The notes beneath the pieces are model-generated. The model was not told where the DNA came from, did no database searches, and was given only the letters and a program-made list of their open reading frames with translations. This document shows positions 25,985 to 35,781 of a stretch of 64,000 nucleotides of DNA, piece by piece (the first letter of the stretch is position 1; each line of letters opens with the position of its first letter). The stretch comes from Microbacterium salsuginis. GTDB lineage: Bacteria > Actinomycetota > Actinomycetes > Actinomycetales > Microbacteriaceae. A program made the position numbers and the translations under genes. The DNA is taken from NCBI RefSeq assembly GCF_012524205.1, contig NZ_JABACI010000002.1, positions 372,001 to 436,000 of the forward strand, read 5' to 3'.

Positions 25985-26640
25985 TCCGTGTCGTGATCGC
26001 AGACGACCAGGCCATGGTGAGGGCCGGCTTCTCGGCGCTGCTGGGCGAGCAGCCCGACATCGAGGTGGTGGGTTCCGCCGCGGACGGCGAGGAATGCGTC
26101 CGGCTCGTCGCACAGCTGCACCCGGATGTGGTGCTGATGGATGTGCGGATGCCGGTGCTCGACGGCATCGCGGCCACCCGCGAGATCTCGGCGGCGCCGC
26201 AGGCCCCCCGCATCCTGATCCTGACGACCTTCGACATCGACGACTACGTCTTCGACGCGCTGTCGGCGGGTGCGGCCGGATTCCTGCTGAAAGACGCCTC
26301 GCCCGAGGAGCTGACGCAGGCGGTCCGGATCATCGCGGCGGGTGACGCCCTGCTCGCCCCGAGCGCGACCCGGACGCTCATCGAGCGGTTCGCCGCGACC
26401 CGAGGTCCGCGGCGAACCGATCGCGCGGTGCTCGGCCAGCTCACCGAACGCGAACGCGAGGTGCTGGTGGGCGTCGCGCAGGGCGAGTCCAACTCCGAGA
26501 TCGCCGCGCGCCTGTTCGTGGCGGAGCAGACTGTGAAGACGCACGTGTCGCGGATCCTCGCCAAGCTCGGTGCCCGCGACCGCGCCCAGCTGGTGATCGC
26601 CGCCTATGAGGCGGGACTCGTCATCCCCGGCGCCGGGTAG
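25981..26640 (+). CDS. NarL/LuxR-family response regulator
   Basis: 219 residues. Receiver domain with acidic pocket ADDQ, phospho-acceptor in VVLMDVRMPVLDG (Asp about 54), and Lys in FLLKDAS. C-terminal LuxR helix-turn-helix: LTEREREVLVGVAQGESNSEIA then VKTHVSRILAKL. Partner of the kinase immediately upstream; target genes unknown. Its last 37 bases overlap the end of the convergent acyltransferase gene. Confidence 0.94.
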   Translation: MIRVVIADDQAMVRAGFSALLGEQPDIEVVGSAADGEECVRLVAQLHPDVVLMDVRMPVLDGIAATREISAAPQAPRILILTTFDIDDYVFDALSAGAAGFLLKDASPEELTQAVRIIAAGDALLAPSATRTLIERFAATRGPRRTDRAVLGQLTEREREVLVGVAQGESNSEIAARLFVAEQTVKTHVSRILAKLGARDRAQLVIAAYEAGLVIPGAG

Positions 26641-27923
26641 CGGCCGGCCCGCTGGACCGACGGCCTGCGGTCGGAGGACAGCCGCAGCGACGCGACGAGT
26701 CCGGCGACGGCGAGCACGGCGGTGAACGGAGTGAAACCGCCGATCAGCACCGCGACGACACCGGCCATGCCGAGCACCACCGCGAGGATGACGCGACCGC
26801 GGGCCGGCTCCTGGCCCGTGGCCGTGACACGCCGACGCTCGAAGCGCTGCGCCACGAGCACGAGCAGCACCGTCGCGACGCCGACGCTCAGGATCCACGC
26901 CGGCCGCGTCGCCCACCACAGCGGGCTCAGCGGGTCGGGGAACGGCACACCCGACGCGAACAGCAGCGCCGCAACGAGGACGAGTGCCGGCATGTGCCAC
27001 AGGTACACCGTCATGGAACGGCTGCCGATCGCATCGACGGCGGCCGCGACGCGCGGGCGGGCGGCCACCTGCCGCAGGCGGGGCGCGGCGAGCGCGAGGG
27101 CGAACAGCTGGGCCGCGCCGAGCACGACCAGGCAGATCGTCGGCGGGTTGAGGTTCTCGTACATATCGGGCGAGTAGGCGCCTGAGGCGAACAGCCCGGC
27201 GAGCACGATCAGCGAGGCGCTGAGCCCGGCGACCAGGCGCCGCGGCGACATCACCGCGAGGCGCCCGTCGGCCCACCAGAAGCCGAGCTGCTGCATGGCC
27301 AGCCACACGAACGCGAGGTTGAGGAAGCCGAGTCCGGCGATCCCGGTGCCCATTCGGAGGGCGTCCACGGCGACGACCCCCAGCACCAGCATCCCGAGCG
27401 TCACGCGCGGAGCGCGCTCGTGGCAACGCGACAGCAACGGCACGAGAGCCGTGGCACCCAGGTACACGCCCAGGAACCACATCGGCTGCGCCATGCGGAA
27501 CCCGAGCTCGCCCACCAGGTCGGGCGACACACCCGCCATGAGGGCGACCGTGAGTCCGACACCGATCACGGCGAACGCGGCGATCGCCGGCACCGCGAGG
27601 CGCCGCAGGCGGCCTGTCACGAACGACACGGCGGATTCGCCGCGGTCCCGCATTCGCCGCCACTGCGTGATCCCGGCGAATCCGCCGACGATGAAGAAGA
27701 TCGGCATGATCTGCACGATCCACGACACCGGCGCGAACCACGCCTGGCCGATCACGACGTTCGTCACCGCGATCTGGCCGTCGACGACCGCGATGCCGGC
27801 CATGAAGGCATGCAGGGCGACGACCACGACGAGGCAGACGGCGCGCACGAGGTCGATCGCGGCATCCCTCGGAGCGGGGGAAGTGCGGGCGGTGTCGATG
27901 CGGGGACGATCCAGAAGCGTCAC
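26604..27923 (-). CDS. acyltransferase 3 family membrane protein
   Basis: 439 residues with about ten membrane segments. DAAIDLVRAVCLVVVVALHAF, with its Arg and His, is the conserved start of the Acyltransferase_3 family, which acetylates or acylates cell-envelope polysaccharides and glycolipids. The substrate is unknown. GTG 27923 is chosen because the family motif follows after 20 residues; the open frame extends to 28019 but without a good start. Its 3' end overlaps the response regulator gene on the other strand by 37 bases. Confidence 0.82.
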   Translation of the reverse strand: MTLLDRPRIDTARTSPAPRDAAIDLVRAVCLVVVVALHAFMAGIAVVDGQIAVTNVVIGQAWFAPVSWIVQIMPIFFIVGGFAGITQWRRMRDRGESAVSFVTGRLRRLAVPAIAAFAVIGVGLTVALMAGVSPDLVGELGFRMAQPMWFLGVYLGATALVPLLSRCHERAPRVTLGMLVLGVVAVDALRMGTGIAGLGFLNLAFVWLAMQQLGFWWADGRLAVMSPRRLVAGLSASLIVLAGLFASGAYSPDMYENLNPPTICLVVLGAAQLFALALAAPRLRQVAARPRVAAAVDAIGSRSMTVYLWHMPALVLVAALLFASGVPFPDPLSPLWWATRPAWILSVGVATVLLVLVAQRFERRRVTATGQEPARGRVILAVVLGMAGVVAVLIGGFTPFTAVLAVAGLVASLRLSSDRRPSVQRAGRYPAPGMTSPAS

Positions 27924-28018
27924 GACGGGTTCCCAGTTCTGTTCGGGTTCTTTCGGTGTCCTGCCACCGTAGGAATCCGCCCCTGTCGCGCGCGTCACCC
28001 CGCAGAGCCGTCCTTGCA

Positions 28019-28038
28019 CCCCCTACCCCGGTAGGGGG
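28019..28038. repeat. short perfect hairpin at the edge of the repeat region
   Basis: CCCCCTACC-CC-GGTAGGGGG, immediately before the heptanucleotide array. It lies about 95 bases upstream of the acyltransferase start. Confidence 0.6.
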
Positions 28039-28043
28039 TAGGG

Positions 28044-28320
28044 GGTGCCGGGTGCCGGGTGCCGGGTGCCGGGTGCCCGGGTGCCGCGTGCCGGGTACAG
28101 GGTGCCGGGTGCCGGGTGCCGGCCCGGGTGCTGGGTGCCCGGTGCCGGGTGCCGGGTGCCGGCCCAGGTGCAGGGTGCTGGGTGCTGGGCGCCCGTGCCG
28201 GGTGCCGGGTGCCGGCCCTGGTGCAGGGTGCTGGGTGCTGGGTGCCGGGTGCCGGGTGCCGGGTGCCGGGTGCTGGGTGCAGGGTGCTGGGTGCTGGGTG
28301 CTGGGTGCCGGGTGTAGGCC
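28044..28320. repeat. degenerate tandem array of the heptamer GGGTGCC
   Basis: About 275 bp made almost wholly of GGGTGCC and variants (GGGTGCT, GGGTGCA, GGCCCGGGTGC). Because seven is not a multiple of three, all three plus-strand frames stay open and translate as Val-Pro-Gly-Ala-Gly-Cys-Arg repeats, giving false ORFs. The array is a minisatellite likely to vary in length between strains. No gene is seen here; the gene-free stretch 27924-28933 is filled by this array and the 54-bp palindromes. Confidence 0.9.
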
Positions 28321-28357
28321 GGGCCGCCCGCATCCGCTCCCCCGGCCCGCGCGATGT

Positions 28358-28411
28358 GCGGTCCGGGATTGGCAGGATCCCGGCATCCGGAACCTGCTCA
28401 ACCTGGACCGC
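28358..28411. repeat. 54-bp palindromic element, family A copy 1
   Basis: Begins GCGGTCCGGGATTGGCAGG and ends AACCTGGACCGC; the arms pair over about 23 bases with a few mismatches around a CCGGCATCCGG centre. Confidence 0.9.
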
Positions 28412-28515
28412 ACCGCGCAGCGGTGCCGGCCGGCACGCCCCCGGCCAGCACCGACCTCCGCGCTGGCCCGGGCCGGCCCGCCGCATCCGTCGCCTCCGCA
28501 TCCTCCGTGATGCGT

Positions 28516-28569
28516 GCGGTCCGGGTTTGGCAGGATCCCGGCATCCAGAACCCGCCCAACCTGGACCGC
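28516..28569. repeat. 54-bp palindromic element, family A copy 2
   Basis: GCGGTCCGGGTTTGGCAGG at the left, AACCTGGACCGC at the right. The 88-bp spacer to copy 3 is nearly the same as the spacer between copies 3 and 4. Confidence 0.9.
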
Positions 28570-28657
28570 ACCGCGCAACCGGGCCGCCCAGCCCCGGCCG
28601 GCACCGGCCCCTGCGCCGGCCGTCCCCGGCCCGATCCTCCGCATCCCCGTGAAGCAT

Positions 28658-28711
28658 GCGGTCCCGGTTTGGCAGGATCCCGGCATCCAGAACCCGCCCA
28701 ACCTGGACCGC
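28658..28711. repeat. 54-bp palindromic element, family A copy 3
   Basis: GCGGTCCCGGTTTGGCAGG at the left, AACCTGGACCGC at the right. Confidence 0.9.
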
Positions 28712-28802
28712 ACTGCGCAACCGGGCCGCCCAGCCCCGCCCGGCCGGCACGGCCCCTGCGCCGGCCGTCCCCGGCCCGATCCTCCGCATCCCCGTGAAGC
28801 GT

Positions 28803-28856
28803 GCGGTCCGGGTTTGGCAGGATCCCGGCATCTGGAACCTGCCGAACCTGGCCCGC
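28803..28856. repeat. 54-bp palindromic element, family A copy 4
   Basis: GCGGTCCGGGTTTGGCAGG at the left; the right end is AACCTGGCCCGC, one base off. It ends 77 bases from the stop codon of the DUF559 gene. Confidence 0.9.
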
Positions 28857-28933
28857 AAAGCGCAGCGGTGCCGCCGAGGCGGAGGTGGACAGTGGGGGGA
28901 CGGCAGCGGACGGCGGCCGAGCGCGAGGACGAG

Positions 28934-29872
28934 CTACGCTCGCCATCCGGCGCGAAGGAGGGCGCGACGCACGAGGTCGATCGCGACATTGGGGTCGGGA
29001 TCCAGATGATGATGCAGGATGCGCACCAGATCCCAGCCCTGGTCGGCGATGTCGCGCCACCGGTCGGCGTCGCGCGCGAATTGTGCGGAGCTCTCAGCAT
29101 GCTGGCGGCCGTCGTACTCGACGCCCACGCGATATCGCGGGTATCCCTGGTCGAGCCGAGCGAGGAATCGGCCATCCGCCGTCCGCAGCTCGACCGCGAG
29201 ATCCGGCTCGGGGAGGCCGGCGTCCACGAGGATGAGCCTCAGTCTTGTCTCCCACGGGGACTCGGAGCCTTCACGCACTCGATCCAGCACAGGCTCGAGC
29301 GCGGGTGTGCGACTTCGCCGTGCCTCGGCTCTCAGCTGGTCTATCGTCACGAGACCTCGGCGGCGAGCGACGAGATGATCGGCCGCGACGATGAGCTCGA
29401 CGTCAGTGAGATGAGTGGATGCCTGCACCCAGGCCCGTACCGGATGCTCGACCCGCAGTCCGCCGATCGCGCGAAAAGCCGCCTCCCGGGGGGCGAGGCG
29501 GTGCGAGACGACACCCGCAGAACGCGCGGGATTGCGGGGCCGGATGCCGGAGATGTGCATCGCCTTGTCCCAGTCCTGCGGCGTTGGGACGCCGCGCAGA
29601 ATGAGCGCGGTGCCATGACTGAAGAAGTCCGTGTCACCCATCCGCGTGGCGAACTGGCGGCACCTCTTCTTGAAGTCTTGGAGCTCCCGCTGCTTCGGGG
29701 TCAGCTTGTCCCGCTTCGCCAGTTCGCCCGGATCCTCACGGTTCCACTGCCGGACTCCTCGAAACGGAGCGTCGAATCGCGCGCCCGCCAGCGCCCCGCG
29801 GCCGACTCCGGCCGCGAGGGCGGCGGCGACGGTGAATGGCTCGTTGCCGAAGGGTGATCCCTGGGTGGTCAC
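28934..29872 (-). CDS. DUF559 protein with Vsr/PD-(D/E)XK endonuclease-like C-terminus
   Basis: 312 residues. The first two thirds include LILRGVPTPQDW and GLRVEHPVRAWVQASTHLTDVELIVAADHLV, a conserved N-terminal part of actinobacterial DUF559 proteins. The C-terminus VGVEYDGRQH (residues 249-258), then DADRWRDIADQGWDLVRI, has the acidic/His spacing of the Vsr-like nuclease fold (E252, D254, H258, D268 or D270). Nuclease activity is inferred, never shown for this protein. Four palindromic elements lie downstream and three upstream. No methylase or toxin partner is adjacent. GTG start with the conserved SPFGNEPF beginning. Confidence 0.82.
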   Translation of the reverse strand: MTTQGSPFGNEPFTVAAALAAGVGRGALAGARFDAPFRGVRQWNREDPGELAKRDKLTPKQRELQDFKKRCRQFATRMGDTDFFSHGTALILRGVPTPQDWDKAMHISGIRPRNPARSAGVVSHRLAPREAAFRAIGGLRVEHPVRAWVQASTHLTDVELIVAADHLVARRRGLVTIDQLRAEARRSRTPALEPVLDRVREGSESPWETRLRLILVDAGLPEPDLAVELRTADGRFLARLDQGYPRYRVGVEYDGRQHAESSAQFARDADRWRDIADQGWDLVRILHHHLDPDPNVAIDLVRRALLRAGWRA

Positions 29873-29965
29873 GCCACGATCTCAGCACCGCCTGCCACCG
29901 CCGGTGCGTGGCCGGAGCCGATCTGTGGACACCAGCGACTCCGGCACCCGGTGGGGAGGAAGCCC

Positions 29966-30019
29966 GCGGTCCGGGTTCCGCAGGATCCCGGCATCCGGAA
30001 CCTGCCGAACCTGGACCGC
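29966..30019. repeat. 54-bp palindromic element, family A copy 5
   Basis: GCGGTCCGGGTTCCGCAGG left, GAACCTGGACCGC right. Copies 5 to 7 share TTCCGCAGG where copies 2 to 4 have TTTGGCAGG. Confidence 0.9.
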
Positions 30020-30065
30020 GCCGACCGAGGGCACGACGGATGCCGCACCCCGTGGGAGGGGCCCC

Positions 30066-30119
30066 GCGGTCCGGGTTCCGCAGGATCCCGGCATCCGGAA
30101 CCTGCCGAACCTGGACCGC
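30066..30119. repeat. 54-bp palindromic element, family A copy 6
   Basis: Identical over its full 54 bases to the copy at 29966. Confidence 0.9.
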
Positions 30120-30175
30120 ACCACCCGGGAGCCACGAGGAGCGACGGAAGCCGCGCACCTAGGGGAAGCCGGCCA

Positions 30176-30229
30176 GCGGTCCGGGTTCCGCAGGATCCCG
30201 GCATCCGGAACCTGCCCAACCTGGACCGC
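30176..30229. repeat. 54-bp palindromic element, family A copy 7
   Basis: One base different from copy 6 (CCCAAC for CCGAAC). It ends 25 bases from the stop codon of adenosine deaminase and may act as that operon's terminator. The gene-free stretch 29873-30254 holds only copies 5 to 7 and short GC-rich spacers. Confidence 0.9.
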
Positions 30230-30254
30230 GGGCGCGGGAGGGCGGGGAGTCGGG

Positions 30255-31370
30255 TTACTCCGCGAAGCCGCTCGAGATGAGGTCGATGAGCTCCTCGCGC
30301 TCCTCGACCGCGAGGAACGCGCCGGCAGCCGCATTGAGCTGGAACACTTCGAGGTCGTCGAGACCGTACTCGAAGGTCTCGGCCAGCAGCGCCAGCTCGC
30401 GCGTCAGCGACGTGCGGCTCATGGTGCGGTTGTCGACGTTCACCGTCACCGAGAACCCGAGCTGGTAGAGCAGGTCGAAGGGGTGGTCCTCCATCGTGGT
30501 GCCCCACCGCTCGATCGCCCCGGTCTGCAGGTTGGACGACGGCGAGAGCTCGAGCGGGATCTCGCGGTCGCGCACCCAGCGCGCGAGGTCGCCGAACTGC
30601 ACGAGCACCTCTTCGCCGGCGCGTGAGACGACCTCGAGGTCCTCGGCGATGCGCACGCCGTGCCCGAGGCGCAGCGCGCGGCCGTCGATGAGGGCGGACC
30701 GGATCGAGTCGAGCCCGGCAGCCTCACCGGCGTGCACCGTCGCGGGGAAGAACTCGGACGCCAGGTAGTCGAAGGCGGCTCGATGGTTGGACGGCGGGAA
30801 CCCGTCCTCGGGCCCGGCGATGTCGAAGCCGACCGCACCGCGGGTGCGCCAGTCGACAGCGAGGCGTGCGATCTCGAGCGAGCGGTCGGTGTGCCGCATC
30901 GCGCTGATGAGCTGCCCGACACGGATGTCATGACCGCGCCGCTCCGCAGCATCCTCGCCCTCCTCGATGCCCTCCTGCACCGCGGCGACGACCTCCTCGA
31001 GCGACAGACCGCGGGCCAGGTGCTGCTCGGGAGCCCAGCGCACCTCGCCGTAGATCACGCCGTCGGCGGCGAGGTCCTCGACGAACTCGCGCGCGATGCG
31101 CGAGAGGCCTTCGCCAGTCTGCATCACGCCGGTCGTGAGGTCGAACGTCTTGAGGTACTCGACCAGCGAGCCCGAGTCGCTCTTCTCGGCGAACCAGTCG
31201 GCGAGGTCGTCGGCGTCCGTCTCGGGAACCTCGAGCCCGATGTCGTCGGCGAGCTCGATGATCGTCTGCGGCCGCACCCCGCCGTCGAGGTGGTCGTGCA
31301 GCGACACCTTCGGAAGGCCGCGGATCGACACGCCGTCCAGGATGGCGTCACCGTGCTGGTCGATGGGCAT
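30255..31370 (-). CDS. add: adenosine deaminase
   Basis: 371 residues of the metal-dependent deaminase barrel: SLHDHLDGG gives the first metal histidines, TVHAGEAAG the catalytic His and Glu, LGHGVRI the third His and NVDNRTMS the aspartate region. It converts adenosine and deoxyadenosine to (deoxy)inosine. Last gene of the nucleoside transport and salvage cluster, 85 bases after deoA. ATG 31370 has GGAGAAC just upstream; the longer open frame to 31562 lacks family sequence. Confidence 0.94.
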   Translation of the reverse strand: MPIDQHGDAILDGVSIRGLPKVSLHDHLDGGVRPQTIIELADDIGLEVPETDADDLADWFAEKSDSGSLVEYLKTFDLTTGVMQTGEGLSRIAREFVEDLAADGVIYGEVRWAPEQHLARGLSLEEVVAAVQEGIEEGEDAAERRGHDIRVGQLISAMRHTDRSLEIARLAVDWRTRGAVGFDIAGPEDGFPPSNHRAAFDYLASEFFPATVHAGEAAGLDSIRSALIDGRALRLGHGVRIAEDLEVVSRAGEEVLVQFGDLARWVRDREIPLELSPSSNLQTGAIERWGTTMEDHPFDLLYQLGFSVTVNVDNRTMSRTSLTRELALLAETFEYGLDDLEVFQLNAAAGAFLAVEEREELIDLISSGFAE

Positions 31371-31455
31371 GTTCTCTCCTCGGTGGGCGGGGTCGGGGCG
31401 AAGGGAAGGCGAGCTGGGAAGCGAGCGGACAGGATGCCGGGACGGATGCCTCAGC

Positions 31456-32744
<1,289 letters not shown>

Positions 32745-32748
<4 letters not shown>

Positions 32749-33152
32749 CGCGCGGCCTCCTCGAGGTCGCGCGGGCCGAACGCGTCGGGAAGCACCTCGT
32801 CGATGGTGCGGATGCCCGACACCGTCTCGAGCAGCATCCCGGGGATCGCGAATTCGTACAGGAGCTGGCGGCAGCGTCCGCACGGCATGATCGTGTGGCC
32901 TTCGCCGTTGACGCAGACGAAGGCGACGAGGCCGCCGCCGCCGGTCATCGCCAGCTCGCTCACGAGCCCGCACTCGGCGCACAGCGTCACGCCGTACGAC
33001 GCGTTCTCGACGTTGCAGCCCGTGACGATGCGCCCGTCGGTGACGAGTGCGGCCGCACCCACCTTGTAGCGCGAGTACGGCGCATAGGCGCGGTGCATCG
33101 CCTCCGTGGCGGCGGCGCGCAGTTCATCCCAGTCGATGTCGGTCACAGTCAT
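32745..33152 (-). CDS. cdd: cytidine deaminase
   Basis: 135 residues. GCNVENASYGVTLCAECGLV holds the catalytic Glu and first zinc Cys, and PCGRCRQLLYEF the other two zinc cysteines. It deaminates cytidine and deoxycytidine to uridine forms, feeding the downstream phosphorylase. ATGA overlap with the permease gene upstream. Confidence 0.96.
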
Positions 33153-34453
33153 CCCTTGATATACGGCTTGCCGGCGGCGGCGGGACCGCGGATCTGCCCC
33201 GCGAAGCCCGCGACGGCGATGATCGTCACGAGGTACGGCAGCATCAGCATGAACTCGCTCGGAATCGGCGTCCGCAGCACGGTCAGCAGGTTCTGCAGAT
33301 TGGTCGCGAAGCCGAAGAGCAGCGCGGCGAGCGTCGCACGGATCGGATCCCAGCGGCCGAAGATCACGGCCGCCAGGGCGATGAAGCCGAGGCCGGCGGT
33401 CATCTCCTTGGTGAATTGACCGACCGAGACGAGCGTGAAGTACGCGCCTCCGATCCCGGCGATCGCACCGGCCAGCGACACGTTCCAGAAGCGGCTCGAG
33501 TTGACCTTGATGCCGACGGTGTCGGCGGCCTGCGGATGCTCGCCCACCGCGCGCAGGCGCAGGCCCCAGCGGGTGCGGTACAGCCCCCACGCGACGGCGG
33601 CGACCGTCGCGTACATCAGGTAGACGATGAACGTCTGGTTGAACAGCACCGGCCCGATGATGGGGATGTCGCCGAGCAGCGGGATCTCCCAGCGGGTGAA
33701 GCGCACCGGGCGGTTCAGCTCGGCCTCGTTGGGCACGAGCAGCGCGCCGTAGAGGAAGCCGGTGAGGCCGGTGACCAGGACGTTGAGCACGACACCGACG
33801 ATGACCTGGTCGACGAGGTACTTGATCGAGAACGCCGCGAGGACGAAGGCGACGAGCACGCCGCCGGCCATCGCGCCGACCAGCCCCACGAACGGGTTGT
33901 GCGTGATGCTGGCCAGCAGGGCGGCGCTGAACGCGCCGAAGAGGAACTGCCCCTCGATGGCGACGTTGACGACGCCGACGCGTTCGCCGATGACGCCGCC
34001 CAGGGCTCCGAAGATGAGCGGAACCGACAGCGATACCGCGCCGAACAGCAGGCCGGTGACGGGCACGAGTCCGCCGGCGGCGGCCCAGACCAGGAAAGCG
34101 AAGACGGCGAGGACGCCGAACACGATCGACAGCCACATCCCGGTGCGGCGGTACGAGTACGCGTCCCAGAACGCCCACGCGGTCAGCAGCACCAGCACCG
34201 CGAACACGATCCAGCTCGTCACGGCGGTCGGCACGCTGACGTTCGGAAGACCGATGGATGCCGCGGGGTCGCCGAGGCGGAACGTGCTGATACCGTCACG
34301 GGGCACCAGCAGGAAGAGCAGACCGAGCAGCACGGTGGCGATCGCCAGGGTGATCGGCATCTTGAAGTGGCGGACCTTGACGGTCGCCAGCTGCACCGTG
34401 CCGGCGGGCGCGGGAGCCGCGGCGGGAGCGGGAGTCGTCGGCGTGGAGGTCAT
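33149..34453 (-). CDS. nucleoside ABC transporter permease 2
   Basis: 434 residues with about ten membrane segments. GALGGVIGERVGVVNVAIEGQFL is the signature stretch of the BPD_transp_2 permeases of nucleoside importers (YufQ/NupC-like), and GLRLRAVGEHPQAADTVGIKV is the loop that contacts the ATPase. An Ala/Pro-rich cytoplasmic leader precedes it. Pairs with the permease upstream, which it overlaps by ATGA. Confidence 0.9.
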   Translation of the reverse strand: MTSTPTTPAPAAAPAPAGTVQLATVKVRHFKMPITLAIATVLLGLLFLLVPRDGISTFRLGDPAASIGLPNVSVPTAVTSWIVFAVLVLLTAWAFWDAYSYRRTGMWLSIVFGVLAVFAFLVWAAAGGLVPVTGLLFGAVSLSVPLIFGALGGVIGERVGVVNVAIEGQFLFGAFSAALLASITHNPFVGLVGAMAGGVLVAFVLAAFSIKYLVDQVIVGVVLNVLVTGLTGFLYGALLVPNEAELNRPVRFTRWEIPLLGDIPIIGPVLFNQTFIVYLMYATVAAVAWGLYRTRWGLRLRAVGEHPQAADTVGIKVNSSRFWNVSLAGAIAGIGGAYFTLVSVGQFTKEMTAGLGFIALAAVIFGRWDPIRATLAALLFGFATNLQNLLTVLRTPIPSEFMLMLPYLVTIIAVAGFAGQIRGPAAAGKPYIKG

Positions 34454-35781
34454 GCGGCCACCGCCTTCTTCGCGGCCTTGGCTCTGGCCTTCGCGGCCTT
34501 CTCGGCGTCGGTCTTCGGAAGGAAGAAGATCGCGCGGATCAGCGGCGGTGCCGCGATGAAGAGCACGATCAGCGACTGCACCACGAGAACGATGTCGACC
34601 GGGATGTCCTGCGAGGCCTGCATCGTGAACGACCCGGCCTTCAGTGCGCCGAACAGGATGCCGGCGGCGAAGACGCCCCACGCACGGCTGCGGCCCAGGA
34701 GGGCCACCGTGATGGCATCGAACCCGATGCCGGCGTCGATGAGGCCGTCGAAGCCGGTCGTCACCGATCCCTGGATCTGGTTCATGCCCGCCAGGCCCGC
34801 CAGGCCGCCGGCGAAGAGCATCGCGTAGATGTACATGCGCTGGACCGAGATGCCGGCCGCGCGAGCCGCGTGCGGGTTCTCGCCGACGGCCCGCAACCGG
34901 AATCCGAGGCTCGAACGCTCGACCAGCCACCAGACGAAGACCGTCGCGCCGATGACGATGAGGAAGCCCCAGTCCAGCAACGGGAAGCGCGGGCCCAGCA
35001 GATCCGGGAACTGTGCGTTCGCGGGCGTCGCGGCCGAGATCGGCTGGTCGCCGGCGGGCCGCTGCAGGATGCCGGGGGTGCGGACCATCCACGTCACGAG
35101 GTAGAACGCGACGTAGTTGAGCATGATCGTGAGGATGACCTCGTGGGCGCCGGTGCGGGCCTTCAGGAGGCCGACGATGCCACCCCAGATCGCGCCGCCG
35201 GCGATGCCGGCGGCCAGGGTGATCGGCAGCTGCAGGAACATCGGCAGGTTCAGATTGAACGTCAGCAGGCCCGCCACCGCGCACGCGATGAGGATCTGCC
35301 CGCGCCCGCCGATGTTGAACAGGCCCACGCGGAAGGCCAGCGCCACGCCCAGGCCGGCTGCGATCAGCGGAGCCGCGAACCCCAGCGTGTTCGTGAGGGG
35401 ACGGATCTGCGTCGCGAAGTCGTTCGCGCGCGGATTGAAGATCGCACCGCGGAACATCGCTTCGTACCCGCCGTACACCGAGTTCCAGATCGCGATGAAC
35501 GTGTCGCCCGGACGAGCGAAGAAGTACCCCGCAGCCTCCTGCACCTCTTCATCGGTGATCGCCATGAGGATGCCACCGACGATCATCGCCACCACGATCG
35601 CGAGGATCGTCGTGACCCAGCTGCTGCGCAGCAGGTCTTTGATGAAGACGTTCTGCCGGGGTGCGGCCGGGATGCCGGCGGGGCTCGGCGATCCGGTGAG
35701 CGGGCCCGACACCGGAGGCAGCTGCTCGGGCGGCAGACCCTTCAGCGGCTCGGAGCCGACCCCGGGTGTCTGATCGCTCAC
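34450..35781 (-). CDS. nucleoside ABC transporter permease 1
   Basis: 443 residues. A soluble leader of about 50 residues is followed by membrane segments. LGVALAFRVGLFNIGGRGQILIA matches the YufP-type permease and LGFRLRAVGENPHAARAAGI is the coupling loop. With permease 2 it forms the membrane channel of the importer. The C-terminus is Lys/Ala rich. GTG start, overlapping the ATPase stop as GTGA. Confidence 0.9.
   Translation of the reverse strand: MSDQTPGVGSEPLKGLPPEQLPPVSGPLTGSPSPAGIPAAPRQNVFIKDLLRSSWVTTILAIVVAMIVGGILMAITDEEVQEAAGYFFARPGDTFIAIWNSVYGGYEAMFRGAIFNPRANDFATQIRPLTNTLGFAAPLIAAGLGVALAFRVGLFNIGGRGQILIACAVAGLLTFNLNLPMFLQLPITLAAGIAGGAIWGGIVGLLKARTGAHEVILTIMLNYVAFYLVTWMVRTPGILQRPAGDQPISAATPANAQFPDLLGPRFPLLDWGFLIVIGATVFVWWLVERSSLGFRLRAVGENPHAARAAGISVQRMYIYAMLFAGGLAGLAGMNQIQGSVTTGFDGLIDAGIGFDAITVALLGRSRAWGVFAAGILFGALKAGSFTMQASQDIPVDIVLVVQSLIVLFIAAPPLIRAIFFLPKTDAEKAAKARAKAAKKAVAA

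Noticed and set aside
28045..28797. Several plus-strand frames made of Val-Pro-Gly-Ala-Gly-Cys repeats
   Set aside because: They are translations of the heptamer array and palindromes in whichever frame lacks stops; no ribosome site or family match.
25741..29175. A 1144-residue minus-strand open frame across the kinase, regulator, acyltransferase and repeats
   Set aside because: It is antisense to well-supported genes, contains repeat-derived peptides and arises from GC-rich codon use.
28358..30229. Possible CRISPR array or tRNA cluster from the regular 54-bp elements
   Set aside because: Elements are long hairpins with non-uniform spacing and partly repeated spacers; no cloverleaf or TTCGA-type T loop.
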